Shown here in pieces: positions 1 to 9,353 of a DNA stretch of 64,000 bases. The DNA lies in the NCBI RefSeq assembly GCF_009659625.1, contig NZ_VOIW01000003.1, positions 372,001-436,000 of the forward strand, in the 5' to 3' direction. Position 1 is the stretch's first letter, and every line of letters begins with the position of its first letter. The notes under the pieces were generated by a model that saw only the letters and a program-made list of their open reading frames with translations, did no database searches and had not been told where the DNA came from. Source of the DNA: Pseudomonas haemolytica (lineage in GTDB: Bacteria > Pseudomonadota > Gammaproteobacteria > Pseudomonadales > Pseudomonadaceae). Both the position numbers and the translations under genes were made by a program.

Positions 1-300
1 CTTCGCCGCCCCAAACCCGCCGGGCACGATCAGCGCATCGAAGTCGGCTGCGTTGGCCTCGCTGATGTCCTTCACTGCACCGCGGGCGATACGCGCCGAC
101 TCCACCAGTACGTTGCGCGATTCAGGCATTTCCTCGCCCGTGAGGTGGTTGATCACATGCAATTGCGGGATATTCGGTGCAAAGCATTCGACTTGAGCGC
201 CGCGCTGGTCCAGGCGCAACAGGGTGATCACGCTTTCATGGATTTCTGCGCCGTCGTATACGCCACAGCCGGAAAGGATCACTGCAATTTTTTTGCTCAT
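1..300 (-). CDS. elbB: ElbB-type DJ-1/PfpI glyoxalase (3' part outside window)
   Basis: Only the N-terminal 100 residues are in the window; the rest lies before position 1. The protein starts MSKKIAVILSGCGVYDGAEI and contains the nucleophile-elbow-like stretch LIVPGGFGAAK near the cut end. Both are typical of ElbB (isoprenoid biosynthesis protein with amidotransferase-like domain), a DJ-1/PfpI family member with glyoxalase III activity reported in E. coli. ATG at 298-300 (minus strand) is preceded by a GGAGAAATGCCC stretch that supplies a ribosome site. The next gene is divergent. Confidence 0.88.
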   Translation of the reverse strand, partial: MSKKIAVILSGCGVYDGAEIHESVITLLRLDQRGAQVECFAPNIPQLHVINHLTGEEMPESRNVLVESARIARGAVKDISEANAADFDALIVPGGFGAAK

Positions 301-415
301 GGGCATTTCTCCTGATTCATGGCGTTAAATGTCTACTAATTTGTAACCTGTTGCCAATGGGATCTCACGTCGCTGCACCTAATCTTGATGTAACAAAAAT
401 AGACCGGACTAGCCC

Positions 416-1651
416 ATGGACTTCGTGCCTTACGCGGTACCGTTTTTCATCGCCCTGATCGTGGTTGAACTGCTGGCCGACCGTTGGCGCGGCGCACGCA
501 ACTATCGGGTGGCAGATGCCATCAACAGTCTCAGCACCGGCGTGCTGTCCACCACTACCGGGTTGCTGACCAAGGGTGTGGGCTTGCTGACCTACGCATT
601 CGCCCTCAAGCACTTGGCACTGATCCAGTTGTCGGCCCAGAGTGCCTGGACCTGGGTGTTCGCCTTCGTGTTCTATGACTTCTGCTACTACTGGCTGCAT
701 CGTATGGGGCATGAGCGCAATATTCTCTGGGCCGCACACTCTGTGCACCACCAGAGCGAGGAGTACAACCTCACCACCGCCTTGCGCCAGACCAGCACCG
801 GTTTCCTGCTGAGCTGGATCTTCTACCTGCCCCTGGCCGTGGTCGGCGTGCCGCTGGTGGTGTTTATCAGCGTGGCGTCGCTCAACCTGCTGTATCAATT
901 CTGGGTACATACCCGCCACGTGCCCAAGCTTGGCTGGTTCGAGTGGTTCTTCGTCACGCCTTCCAATCATCGGGCCCACCATGCACAGAACGCTCTCTAC
1001 ATGGATCGCAACTACGGCGGGGTGTTCATTATTTGGGACCGGCTGTTCGGTACTTTCCAAGAGGAAGACGACAACGAGCCGGTGATCTTCGGTGTGACCA
1101 CGCCCCTGGCCAGTTGGAACCCGCTGTGGGCCAACCTGCAGTTTTATGCGCAGTTATGGAGTGACGCCAGGCGCACTGAAAGCAGATGGGACAAGTTGCG
1201 CATCTGGTTCATGCGCACCGGCTGGCGCCCGGCGGACGTCAAAGCCAAGTACCCGATGGCCAAGCCGGACCTGAGCCAGTTCCGCAAATTCGAGGTACCG
1301 TTGGATACGCGGCAACAGCTGTACATCGCTTTGCAATTTGCGGCGTACGTAGGGTTGGGTAGCTACTTGATGAATTTCGGCGAGAGGCTGCCCATGGCGG
1401 CGCTGGTCGTCGGCTGGGGAGCGATGGCGCTGGGCCTGTTTACCTTGGGGGTGGCGCTGGAGAATCGCCCGTGGGGGTTGAAGGCGGAGCTGGCGCGCCT
1501 GGCGCTGAACGTGCCGCTGGTATGGCTGGCGCCGTTGGTCGGGCTGTGGCCCGCCAGCAACCTGGGCTGGCTGGCCCTGGCGAGCTACAGCCTGCTCAGC
1601 GTGATCGGCCTCTACTGTTGCAGAAGCCGGCTTACTCGATTGGTGTCTTAG
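416..1651 (+). CDS. Fatty acid hydroxylase/sterol desaturase family membrane protein
   Basis: 411 residues with at least seven hydrophobic segments. The di-iron histidine clusters of the fatty acid hydroxylase superfamily are all visible: HRMGH (H95, H99), HSVHH (H108, H111, H112), H165, and NHRAHH (H185, H188, H189). This predicts a membrane-bound oxygen-dependent hydroxylase or desaturase acting on a lipid. The substrate cannot be read from sequence; alkylglycerol monooxygenase-like enzymes share this layout. The C-terminal third (about residues 300-411) is an extra block of transmembrane helices. The 3' end overlaps the convergent DedA gene by 20 bases. Confidence 0.85.
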   Translation: MDFVPYAVPFFIALIVVELLADRWRGARNYRVADAINSLSTGVLSTTTGLLTKGVGLLTYAFALKHLALIQLSAQSAWTWVFAFVFYDFCYYWLHRMGHERNILWAAHSVHHQSEEYNLTTALRQTSTGFLLSWIFYLPLAVVGVPLVVFISVASLNLLYQFWVHTRHVPKLGWFEWFFVTPSNHRAHHAQNALYMDRNYGGVFIIWDRLFGTFQEEDDNEPVIFGVTTPLASWNPLWANLQFYAQLWSDARRTESRWDKLRIWFMRTGWRPADVKAKYPMAKPDLSQFRKFEVPLDTRQQLYIALQFAAYVGLGSYLMNFGERLPMAALVVGWGAMALGLFTLGVALENRPWGLKAELARLALNVPLVWLAPLVGLWPASNLGWLALASYSLLSVIGLYCCRSRLTRLVS

Positions 1652-2267
1652 GTGGTTCGACCGGGGCTGGTTCGGCGGCAAGTCGAGCCTTGGCCTCGGC
1701 ACACGCCTCGCGGGCGATACGGGCATTCTTGAAGCGGCGTCGCAACCACAGGCCCAAGCCCAGCACCAGCAACGCGCCCAGCACCCACAATTCGTATTTC
1801 TTGACGCTGCCGAGCATGCCTTCCAGTACCGCGCCGAAGTGGTAGGCCGCAGCCCCCAACGCAGCGGCCCAGATCGCCGCACCGATACCGTTGAGGATCA
1901 GGTAACGCATCGGCGGGTAGCCGGACAGGCCGATCGCCACGGGCATCACCGTGCGCAAGCCGTAGACGAACCGGAAGCTCAGTACCCAGATATCCGGATG
2001 CTTGCGGATATGCTCCAGTGCCTTGTCGCCCATCAATTGCCAGCGCGGCTTGCGCGCCAGCAGCTTGCGGCCGTGCTTGCGCCCCATGTAGTACCAGAGC
2101 TGGTCGCCGGCGTAGCTGCCAAAAAAGGCAACGACCACCACCACGTTGATATCCATATAGCCACGAAACGCCAGGAAGCCTGCGAGCACGAGGATGGTCT
2201 CGCCTTCGAAGAACGTGCCGAGGAAGAGGGCAAAGTAGCCGAAGTCATGCAGAAATTGTTGAAGCAT
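1632..2267 (-). CDS. DedA family inner-membrane protein
   Basis: 211 residues, typical DedA length. Family signatures are present: FEGETILVLAG (residues 20-30), GDQLWYYMGRKHGR (54-67) and RFVYGLRTVMPVAIGLSGY (99-117). DedA proteins are polytopic membrane proteins; several family members flip undecaprenyl phosphate or phospholipids and affect envelope homeostasis and resistance to cationic peptides. The exact substrate is not decidable here. The charged, proline-rich tail after residue 175 is cytoplasmic in style. It runs convergently with the upstream hydroxylase gene, with a 20-base overlap of the 3' ends, and away from hemB. Confidence 0.85.
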   Translation of the reverse strand: MLQQFLHDFGYFALFLGTFFEGETILVLAGFLAFRGYMDINVVVVVAFFGSYAGDQLWYYMGRKHGRKLLARKPRWQLMGDKALEHIRKHPDIWVLSFRFVYGLRTVMPVAIGLSGYPPMRYLILNGIGAAIWAAALGAAAYHFGAVLEGMLGSVKKYELWVLGALLVLGLGLWLRRRFKNARIAREACAEAKARLAAEPAPVEPPKTPIE

Positions 2268-2402
2268 GGTCTAGGGTGCTGGCGAAATGAACGCGCAGCC
2301 TACGCCTTCACGAAGATTCATGAAAGTATCGAGATGTGTCACGAAGTGAACAATTCCTACGTAAATGACGAATGCGACTACAGGTCGCGTCGATAAGCAC
2401 AA

Positions 2403-2436
2403 CTGTCATTCCTTCGTCATAATGGCCGCTTATAAC
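2403..2436 (+). promoter_or_regulatory. Candidate PhoB-dependent promoter of hemB-ppk
   Basis: CTGTCAT (2403-2409), a 4-base spacer, then TCGTCAT (2414-2420) form a 7+4+7 direct repeat close to the Pho box CTGTCAT-N4-CTGTCAT (12 of 14 positions). Exactly 10 bases later is TATAAC (2431-2436), a good -10 element. In classical Pho promoters the box replaces the -35 and ends 10-11 bases before the -10, so both sequence and geometry fit. It lies 40 bases before hemB. Inference: phosphate starvation would induce hemB-ppk transcription. Confidence 0.6.
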
Positions 2437-2454
2437 TGCAACGCTCGCCCGTAA

Positions 2455-3489
<1,035 letters not shown>

Positions 3490-3507
3490 CCCTCACAGGA
3501 ACACTCG

Positions 3508-5730
3508 ATGAATACCGAAGGACTCTCAGAAGTTGCCGTAAAAGACGCTCACCCGGTGGTTGAACAAGTCGCCGAGACCCCGCCGGAACTGGAGCCTGCC
3601 CCGCCTGCGGTGGTTGCCGAAGCACCTGCGCCGGCGCCGGTGGTCGTGGTCACCAACCTGGATGACAGCAGCCTGTACATCCACCGCGAGTTGTCACAAC
3701 TGCAATTCAACATCCGCGTGCTGGAGCAGGCGCTGGATGAGTCCTACCCGTTGCTGGAGCGCCTGAAGTTCCTGCTGATCTTCTCCAGCAACCTGGATGA
3801 GTTCTTCGAGATCCGTGTCGCCGGCCTCAAGAAGCAGATCACCTTCGCCCGTGAACAAGCCGGTGCCGACGGCCTGCAACCGCACCAGGCCCTGGCTCGC
3901 ATCAGTGAGTTGGTGCACGGCCATGTGGATCGCCAGTACGCGATCCTCAACGACATTCTGCTGCCGGAACTGGAAAAACATCAGGTTCGCTTCATTCGTC
4001 GTCGACACTGGACCACCAAGATCAAGACTTGGGTGCGCCGTTACTTCCGTGACGAGATTTCCCCGATCATCACTCCCATCGGCCTCGACCCGACGCACCC
4101 GTTCCCCTTGCTGGTGAACAAGAGCCTCAACTTTATCGTTGAGCTCGAAGGTATCGACGCCTTTGGTCGCGACTCGGGCCTGGCGATCATCCCGGCACCG
4201 CGCCTGCTGCCACGGGTCATCAAGGTACCGGAAGAGGTTGGGGGCGCTGGCGACAATTATGTATTCCTGTCGTCGATGATCCACGCCCACGCGGATGACC
4301 TGTTCCAGGGCATGAAGGTCAAGGGCTGCTACCAGTTCCGTCTGACCCGTAACGCCGACCTGGCGCTGGACTCCGAAGACGTCGAAGACTTGGCCCGCGC
4401 CCTGCGTGGCGAGCTGTTCTCGCGGCGGTATGGCGACGCTGTACGCCTGGAAGTGGCGGATACCTGCCCGAAACATCTGTCGGACTACTTGCTCAAGCAG
4501 TTCAACCTGGCCGAGTCCGAGCTGTACCAGGTCAATGGCCCGGTGAACCTGACGCGCCTCTTCAGCATCACCGGCCTGGACAGCCACCCGGAGCTGCAAT
4601 ACAAGCCGTTCACCCCGCAGATTCCGAAACTGCTGCAAAACAGCGAGAACATCTTCAGCGTGGTGAGCAAGCAGGACATTCTGCTGCTGCACCCGTTCGA
4701 GTCGTTCACCCCAGTGGTCGACCTGCTGCGCCAGGCCGCCAAGGACCCGCACGTACTGGCCGTGCGCCAGACTCTGTACCGCAGTGGCGCCAACTCGGAA
4801 ATCGTCGATGCGCTGGTGGATGCTGCGCGTAATGGTAAGGAAGTGACCGCAGTGATCGAGCTGCGCGCGCGTTTTGACGAAGAGTCCAACCTGCAACTGG
4901 CCAGCCGCCTGCAAGCGGCCGGTGCGGTGGTGATCTACGGCGTGGTCGGGTTCAAGACCCACGCCAAGATGATGCTGATCCTGCGCCGCGAGGCCGGGGA
5001 GATCGTGCGCTACGCCCACTTGGGTACGGGCAACTACCACGCCGGCAACGCCAAGCTCTACACCGACTACAGCCTGCTGACGTCCGACGACGCATTGTGC
5101 GAAGACGTCGGCAAGTTGTTCAGCCAGTTGATCGGCATGGGCAAGACGTTGCGTATGAAGAAGCTGCTGCATGCGCCGTTCACCCTCAAGAAGGGCATGC
5201 TCGACATGATTGCCCGCGAGACTCAGTTCGCTCTAGACGGCAAGCCGGCGCACATCATCGCCAAGTTCAACTCGTTGACCGATCCGAAGATCATCCGCGC
5301 GCTGTACAAGGCCAGCCAGTCCGGCGTGCGCATCGACCTGGTGGTGCGTGGCATGTGCTGCCTGCGCCCGGGCATTGTCGGGGTGTCGCACAACATCCAC
5401 GTGCGCTCGATCATCGGCCGCTTCCTTGAGCACACCCGAGTGTTCTACTTCCTCAACGGTGGCGAAGAGCAGATGTTCCTCTCCAGCGCCGACTGGATGG
5501 AGCGAAACCTCGACAAGCGTGTGGAGACCTGCTTCCCGGTGGAAGGCAAGAAGCTGATCATGCGGGTCAAGAAGGAGCTGGAAAGCTACCTCACCGACAA
5601 CACCCACAGCTGGAGCCTGCAATCGGACGGCCGCTACGTGCGTAACACGCCGACCGGTAACCAGAACCCGCGCAGTGCACAGGCAACGTTGCTGGAGAAG
5701 TTGGGTAGCCCGATTCTGACGGTGAATTAA
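3508..5730 (+). CDS. ppk: Polyphosphate kinase 1
   Basis: 740 residues. PPK1 reversibly transfers the ATP gamma-phosphate onto polyphosphate. The two catalytic histidines of the phospholipase-D-like core are H485 (FKTHAKMML) and H504 ([14 protein letters not shown]), 19 residues apart as in E. coli PPK (H435/H454). The first 50 residues are an acidic Pro/Ala/Val-rich extension; the conserved N domain starts near [16 protein letters not shown]. It sits 18 bases after hemB and converges on ppx, so the polyphosphate-making and -degrading enzymes are neighbours but not in one operon. Confidence 0.97.
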   Translation: MNTEGLSEVAVKDAHPVVEQVAETPPELEPAPPAVVAEAPAPAPVVVVTNLDDSSLYIHRELSQLQFNIRVLEQALDESYPLLERLKFLLIFSSNLDEFFEIRVAGLKKQITFAREQAGADGLQPHQALARISELVHGHVDRQYAILNDILLPELEKHQVRFIRRRHWTTKIKTWVRRYFRDEISPIITPIGLDPTHPFPLLVNKSLNFIVELEGIDAFGRDSGLAIIPAPRLLPRVIKVPEEVGGAGDNYVFLSSMIHAHADDLFQGMKVKGCYQFRLTRNADLALDSEDVEDLARALRGELFSRRYGDAVRLEVADTCPKHLSDYLLKQFNLAESELYQVNGPVNLTRLFSITGLDSHPELQYKPFTPQIPKLLQNSENIFSVVSKQDILLLHPFESFTPVVDLLRQAAKDPHVLAVRQTLYRSGANSEIVDALVDAARNGKEVTAVIELRARFDEESNLQLASRLQAAGAVVIYGVVGFKTHAKMMLILRREAGEIVRYAHLGTGNYHAGNAKLYTDYSLLTSDDALCEDVGKLFSQLIGMGKTLRMKKLLHAPFTLKKGMLDMIARETQFALDGKPAHIIAKFNSLTDPKIIRALYKASQSGVRIDLVVRGMCCLRPGIVGVSHNIHVRSIIGRFLEHTRVFYFLNGGEEQMFLSSADWMERNLDKRVETCFPVEGKKLIMRVKKELESYLTDNTHSWSLQSDGRYVRNTPTGNQNPRSAQATLLEKLGSPILTVN

Positions 5731-5750
5731 ACCAGGCTCGCGCGCAACCC

Positions 5751-5840
5751 TGTGGGAGCGGGCTTGCTCGCGAATGCGGAGTATCAGTCACCAGATGCAT
5801 TGACTGATCCACCGCATTCGCGAGCAAGCCCGCTCCCACA
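5751..5840. repeat. REP pair (BIME-like), GTGGGAGCGGGCTTGC type
   Basis: TGTGGGAGCGGGCTTGCTCG at the left is repeated in inverted orientation, ending at 5840 with CCCGCTCCCACA. The two REP units flank a spacer that itself contains TCAGTCA and TGACTGA. It lies between the convergent ppk and ppx genes, where it could protect or terminate both transcripts. This is the only REP pair in the window with the GCGGG core and the GCGAATGCGG extension; the other pairs are of the GAGGGGGCTTGCTCCCGAT type. Confidence 0.9.
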
Positions 5841-5868
5841 TTTGTATTTTGGTGTTGGTTAGATCGCC

Positions 5869-7371
5869 TCAGCGCAGATTCAGGCTAAACCCCACCCGCG
5901 TCAGCCATTCCGCTTCCTGGGCGAAGTCCGCCTGGGTCAACTGGTTTTCATCCAGCCAGCCTTTCGGGAATACCACGTCCAGGCTGTCGCCATCGGCGTG
6001 CAGTTTTACCTGAGGCATTTCCTGGGTACCACGGATGTGGTGGAACAGGATCGCAAAGCGCAACAACGCACACAGGCGAATCAGCTTGATGCCGTCTTTG
6101 CCGAACTCGGCAAACTTGTCCTTGGGGATATTGCGACGATGGCCGCGTACCAGCAACGCGAGCATCTGCTGGTCTTCCCGGGAGAAACCGGCCAGGTCCG
6201 AGTGCTCGATCAGGTACGCGCCATGCTTGTGGTAATGGTAGTGGGCGATGTCCAGGCCCACTTCATGCACCTTGGCTGCCCAACCCAGCAACTCACGCCA
6301 GACGCCGTCTTCCAGGTCCCAGTCCGCGGCCACCTGGTCGAAGGCGTGCAAGGCTTTGCGCTCCACACGGGCTGCTTGTTCCAGGTCGACGTGGTAACGC
6401 TCCATCAGCGAGCTGAGGGTTCGCTCACGCACGTCTTCGTGGTGGTGACGGCCCAGCAGGTCGTAGAGCACACCTTCACGCAGGGCGCCGTCACAGTGGT
6501 CCATGCGTTGCAGTTCGAGTGCGTCGAAGATGGCTTCGAGTATCGCCAGGCCTGCAGGGAAGATGGCGCGACGATCGGGCTTGATGCCTTCGAAGTCGAT
6601 TTTTTCCGCATCCCCCAGCTTGAACAGCTTGCGCTTGAGCCACGCCAGGCCTTCAGCGTTCACCTCGCCAGTGCCATGGCCGCCAGCCTTCAAGGCCAGG
6701 CCGATGGCGCGGATGGTGCCGGATGAGCCGATGGCCTCATCCCAGGTCAGGCGGTGCAGGGCGTGTTCGATGCTCATGATCTCCAGCCGCGCTGCCGTGT
6801 AGGCCTGGGCATAGCGCGCTGGCGTGATCTTGCCGTCCTTGAAATAACGTTGGGTGAAACTCACGCACCCCATCTGCAGACTTTCACGCAGCAGTGGTTC
6901 AAAGCGCTGGCCGATGATGAACTCGGTACTGCCGCCGCCGATGTCCGCCACCAGGCGCTTGCCAGGCGTATCGGCCAGGGTGTGGGACACACCGAGGTAG
7001 ATCAGGCGGGCCTCTTCACGGCCCGAGATGACTTCAACCGGATGCCCGAGGATTTCCTCGGCGCGATGGATGAACTCGTTGCGGTTTCGGGCTTCACGTA
7101 GTGCGTTGGTGCCGACGATACGTACAGCACCAGGGGGCATGCCGTTGATCAGTTGCGCAAAGCGCTTGAGGCAATCGAGCCCGCGCTGCATGGATTCTTC
7201 ATTGAGCTTGCGCTCGTCGTCGATCCCGGCAGCCAGTTGCACTTTCTCGCCGAGCCGCTCAAGGATGCGGATCTCGCCGTTCTGGGCCTTGGCCACGACC
7301 ATGTGAAAGCTGTTGGAGCCCAGGTCGATGGCGGCGATCAAGGACAGATTCTTGGCTTGGGATTGCGGCAT
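5869..7371 (-). CDS. ppx: Exopolyphosphatase
   Basis: 500 residues from the ATG at 7369-7371; a longer open frame to 7563 exists, but its extra 64 residues look non-coding and the ASKHA motif would be displaced. Family signatures are [12 protein letters not shown] (15-26), [10 protein letters not shown] with catalytic-type E120, and DIGGGSTEF (143-151). The C-terminal half holds the HD-like domain of the Ppx/GppA family. The enzyme removes terminal phosphate from polyphosphate, opposing ppk across the REP pair. In most pseudomonads trxA lies next to ppx; here about 9 kb of other genes intervene. Confidence 0.96.
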   Translation of the reverse strand: MPQSQAKNLSLIAAIDLGSNSFHMVVAKAQNGEIRILERLGEKVQLAAGIDDERKLNEESMQRGLDCLKRFAQLINGMPPGAVRIVGTNALREARNRNEFIHRAEEILGHPVEVISGREEARLIYLGVSHTLADTPGKRLVADIGGGSTEFIIGQRFEPLLRESLQMGCVSFTQRYFKDGKITPARYAQAYTAARLEIMSIEHALHRLTWDEAIGSSGTIRAIGLALKAGGHGTGEVNAEGLAWLKRKLFKLGDAEKIDFEGIKPDRRAIFPAGLAILEAIFDALELQRMDHCDGALREGVLYDLLGRHHHEDVRERTLSSLMERYHVDLEQAARVERKALHAFDQVAADWDLEDGVWRELLGWAAKVHEVGLDIAHYHYHKHGAYLIEHSDLAGFSREDQQMLALLVRGHRRNIPKDKFAEFGKDGIKLIRLCALLRFAILFHHIRGTQEMPQVKLHADGDSLDVVFPKGWLDENQLTQADFAQEAEWLTRVGFSLNLR

Positions 7372-7851
7372 GGTTTGGGAGTCTCGGTCGATAACCTCAC
7401 CATCGTGCCACGATCGACCGCTGGAGCCAACGCGTTGTGCTTCAGGATTTTCTCTGAAGCTGTCTATAGGAATTTGTAGGGGAGCTATAGGGTGGCTTCT
7501 TATATTTTCGTCGAGCGCATGTAGAGAACTGTAGGTGGTTTTAACGTTGATTGTTTCGAGCATGAATCAAGATAAAACCTACGCCGTGAAGATCGATGTT
7601 TTATTGGTTATTTAGTTTAGGACTACCCGTAATGGAAACTAAGGGTGCGGTTATTATTTATCGTTCCGACAGTAACGCAGGTGTTGTCTTATATTTTTGT
7701 TAAGTCTGAAAGGTACAGACTGTCACTCGGCAATTCTGCCGTGGTGTTATTTATTTATGGTCAGGTATGTTCAGGACGATGAGCCGGTGGGCGATGGAAT
7801 TGCCATGGCGAGAGTAAAGAGCGCCCAATAACTTTTATTGGCGAGTCAAAT
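7372..7851. other. Gene-free AT-rich intergenic region between ppx and the fimbrial cluster
   Basis: 480 bases with no convincing gene on either strand. From about 7560 the composition becomes clearly AT-rich compared with the flanking core genes. It must carry the ppx promoter and the pilin promoter. Visible structure: a 7-base inverted repeat GCTTCAG/CTGAAGC (7439-7460) in the ppx leader, a repeated CTATAGG nearby, and a hairpin directly in front of the pilin gene. I looked for a pair of long inverted repeats that could form a fim-type invertible switch and saw none. Confidence 0.6.
7822..7845 (+). promoter_or_regulatory. Hairpin covering the pilin ribosome-binding site
   Basis: CCAATAA (7825-7831) and TTATTGG (7835-7841) form a perfect 7-base stem with a 3-base loop, extended by CGC/GCG with one bulged base. 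The 3' arm runs into GGCGAG (7840-7845), the only Shine-Dalgarno-like sequence 6 bases before the ATG at 7852. In the mRNA the stem would hide part of that site or stabilise the 5' end of the transcript. The role is inferred. Confidence 0.45.
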
Positions 7852-8514
7852 ATGAAGAAGATAGCGGGTTTGACAATGGGGCTTGTTTGCTCGGCGGCAT
7901 CCCTTGGCGTAAATGCCGATACGGGAAACTCGGCCAACCTGAGGGTCATCGGCACCATTAAGCCAGCAGCGTGCACAGTGCACCTTGGTGCAACCGGTGG
8001 TGAGGTCAACTACGGCCCAATCAGCGCGTCGAGCATACCGCCGAACGCTTATTACCCATTGCCGGAGAAAACGCTGCCGCTCACGGTAAACTGCGGCTCA
8101 ACGGCTGCGCAGATGGCGCTGTCTGTCACTGATTTGCAGCCGAGCAGCACGGTGACCGGCATTCTCGGCACAGGGTTTGTCGAAAGCCAGAACTTTGGCC
8201 TGGGCCTGGTTGCAGGCAAACGTACGGGTGGCTATTCCGTCAGGTTCTCAACCCTGAGCAGCCAAGGCACCGCCTTGTATCCGATTAGAAGGGCAAGTGG
8301 GTCTGGCGCTTGGCTATATAACGGCAACGGTCGGATCGACAAGCATCCTTATCAGCATTCCTGGAGCCGTACTACGGCCGCGACACCCGCGTTCGTGAGC
8401 TCAATTACAGCCACGCTTGCAGTCAAGGCTGTCATCAATCGTGGCAGTGAGTTGAACCTGAGCAACGATGTCCCTTTGAACGGGTTGGCCACGTTAATCG
8501 TCACTCGAATCTAA
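7852..8514 (+). CDS. Fimbrial major-subunit candidate, DUF1120 family
   Basis: 220 residues. Signal peptide MKKIAGLTMGLVCSAASLGVNA with probable cleavage before DTGNS. The mature protein begins with a pilin-like donor-strand region (ANLRVIGTIKP) and has a cysteine pair, IKPAACTVHL and LTVNCGS, typical of the disulfide in DUF1120/fimbrial subunits. As first gene of a pilin-chaperone-usher-subunit cluster it is the likely main shaft or surface subunit. It is separated from the chaperone gene by a hairpin, the usual arrangement for a highly expressed pilin. The family assignment is from recognition, not a search. Confidence 0.75.
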   Translation: MKKIAGLTMGLVCSAASLGVNADTGNSANLRVIGTIKPAACTVHLGATGGEVNYGPISASSIPPNAYYPLPEKTLPLTVNCGSTAAQMALSVTDLQPSSTVTGILGTGFVESQNFGLGLVAGKRTGGYSVRFSTLSSQGTALYPIRRASGSGAWLYNGNGRIDKHPYQHSWSRTTAATPAFVSSITATLAVKAVINRGSELNLSNDVPLNGLATLIVTRI

Positions 8515-8525
8515 AACAGTAAAAA

Positions 8526-8568
8526 AGCCCGCATCGCAGCCTCTTGGTGAGGTAAAGGCGTGCGGGCT
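8526..8568 (+). terminator. Post-pilin hairpin, attenuator-like
   Basis: AGCCCGCA (8526-8533) pairs perfectly with TGCGGGCT (8561-8568), 12 bases after the pilin stop, with an inner CCTC/GAGG stem. No T-run follows (GTTCGGGCC), so it is more likely a partial terminator, processing site or 3' stabiliser than a complete terminator. It would lower chaperone and usher expression relative to the pilin. Confidence 0.5.
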
Positions 8569-8629
8569 GTTCGGGCCTGCCTGAGCTTTATACGTTTATT
8601 TATGTTTATTTATGGGTAGGTGCAACTCG

Positions 8630-9346
8630 ATGCGTTGTCTTTTAAGTGCGATTGTTGCCGTGCTCGGTGGGGTAAGTCTTTCTTATTTACTACTGGGCAA
8701 TGTGATGGCTGCTGGTATGGAGCCGGAAACATCGGTTGTCATTCTTTATGAGGCAGACGGCGAGGCGACGATAAACGTCAGGAATACCGACGCCGGCGCA
8801 GCTTTACTTCACTCGGTCATTCACAACCTTCCAGAGGACCCAGCGCCGCTGCTAATCGTGACTCCCCCTATTGCGCGGGTCGAGCCGGGTGAAGTGCAGT
8901 TGGTGCGCCTGATCAGTACCTTGAAGGAGCCGCTCGAGACTCAGCGTTTGAAACGCATTACGTTTGAAGGAATCCCTCAAGCGCGCGCTGATGGTCGTTC
9001 GAGCATTGGTATAACCATTCGCCAGGACCTGCCATTGATCCTGCATCCGCGTGGTTTACCCAAGCATCAAGAGCCCTGGACATTGCTTGAGTGGAGACTG
9101 CAGGGCAATCGCCTTACGGTGCATAACAACAGCGCCTATGTGATACGCATGGGGCTGGAGGTGCAACTACTCCCGTTGAGGCAGTTAGGTGTGCTGCCGC
9201 GCACATACATCCTGCCAGGTGAAGCCCTCTCCACCACGGTCGATGGGGTGCTCGAAGGGGTCAACGCCATCGAGATTCAGCCAGCGACGGTCTATGGCTA
9301 CTCGGCACCGGTCTACAAGGCACCGGTCGTTGTCGACGAGAGTTGA
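8630..9346 (+). CDS. Periplasmic fimbrial chaperone (PapD/FimC family)
   Basis: 238 residues from the ATG at 8630, chosen because GGGTAGG lies 9 bases upstream; an in-frame ATG at 8612 has no ribosome site. Signal peptide MRCLLSAIVAVLGGVSLSYL is followed by an Ig-like domain. The chaperone signature region TPPIARVEPGEVQLVRLIST (about residues 82-101) is visible. Such chaperones donate a beta strand to pilus subunits in the periplasm and deliver them to the usher. Only 7 bases separate its stop from the usher ATG, so the two are co-translated. Confidence 0.85.
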   Translation: MRCLLSAIVAVLGGVSLSYLLLGNVMAAGMEPETSVVILYEADGEATINVRNTDAGAALLHSVIHNLPEDPAPLLIVTPPIARVEPGEVQLVRLISTLKEPLETQRLKRITFEGIPQARADGRSSIGITIRQDLPLILHPRGLPKHQEPWTLLEWRLQGNRLTVHNNSAYVIRMGLEVQLLPLRQLGVLPRTYILPGEALSTTVDGVLEGVNAIEIQPATVYGYSAPVYKAPVVVDES

Positions 9347-9353
9347 CCAGCCT

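Noticed and set aside
7372..7851. Phase-variable promoter switch for the fimbriae
   Set aside because: No pair of inverted repeats flanking a promoter-sized segment and no recombinase gene nearby.
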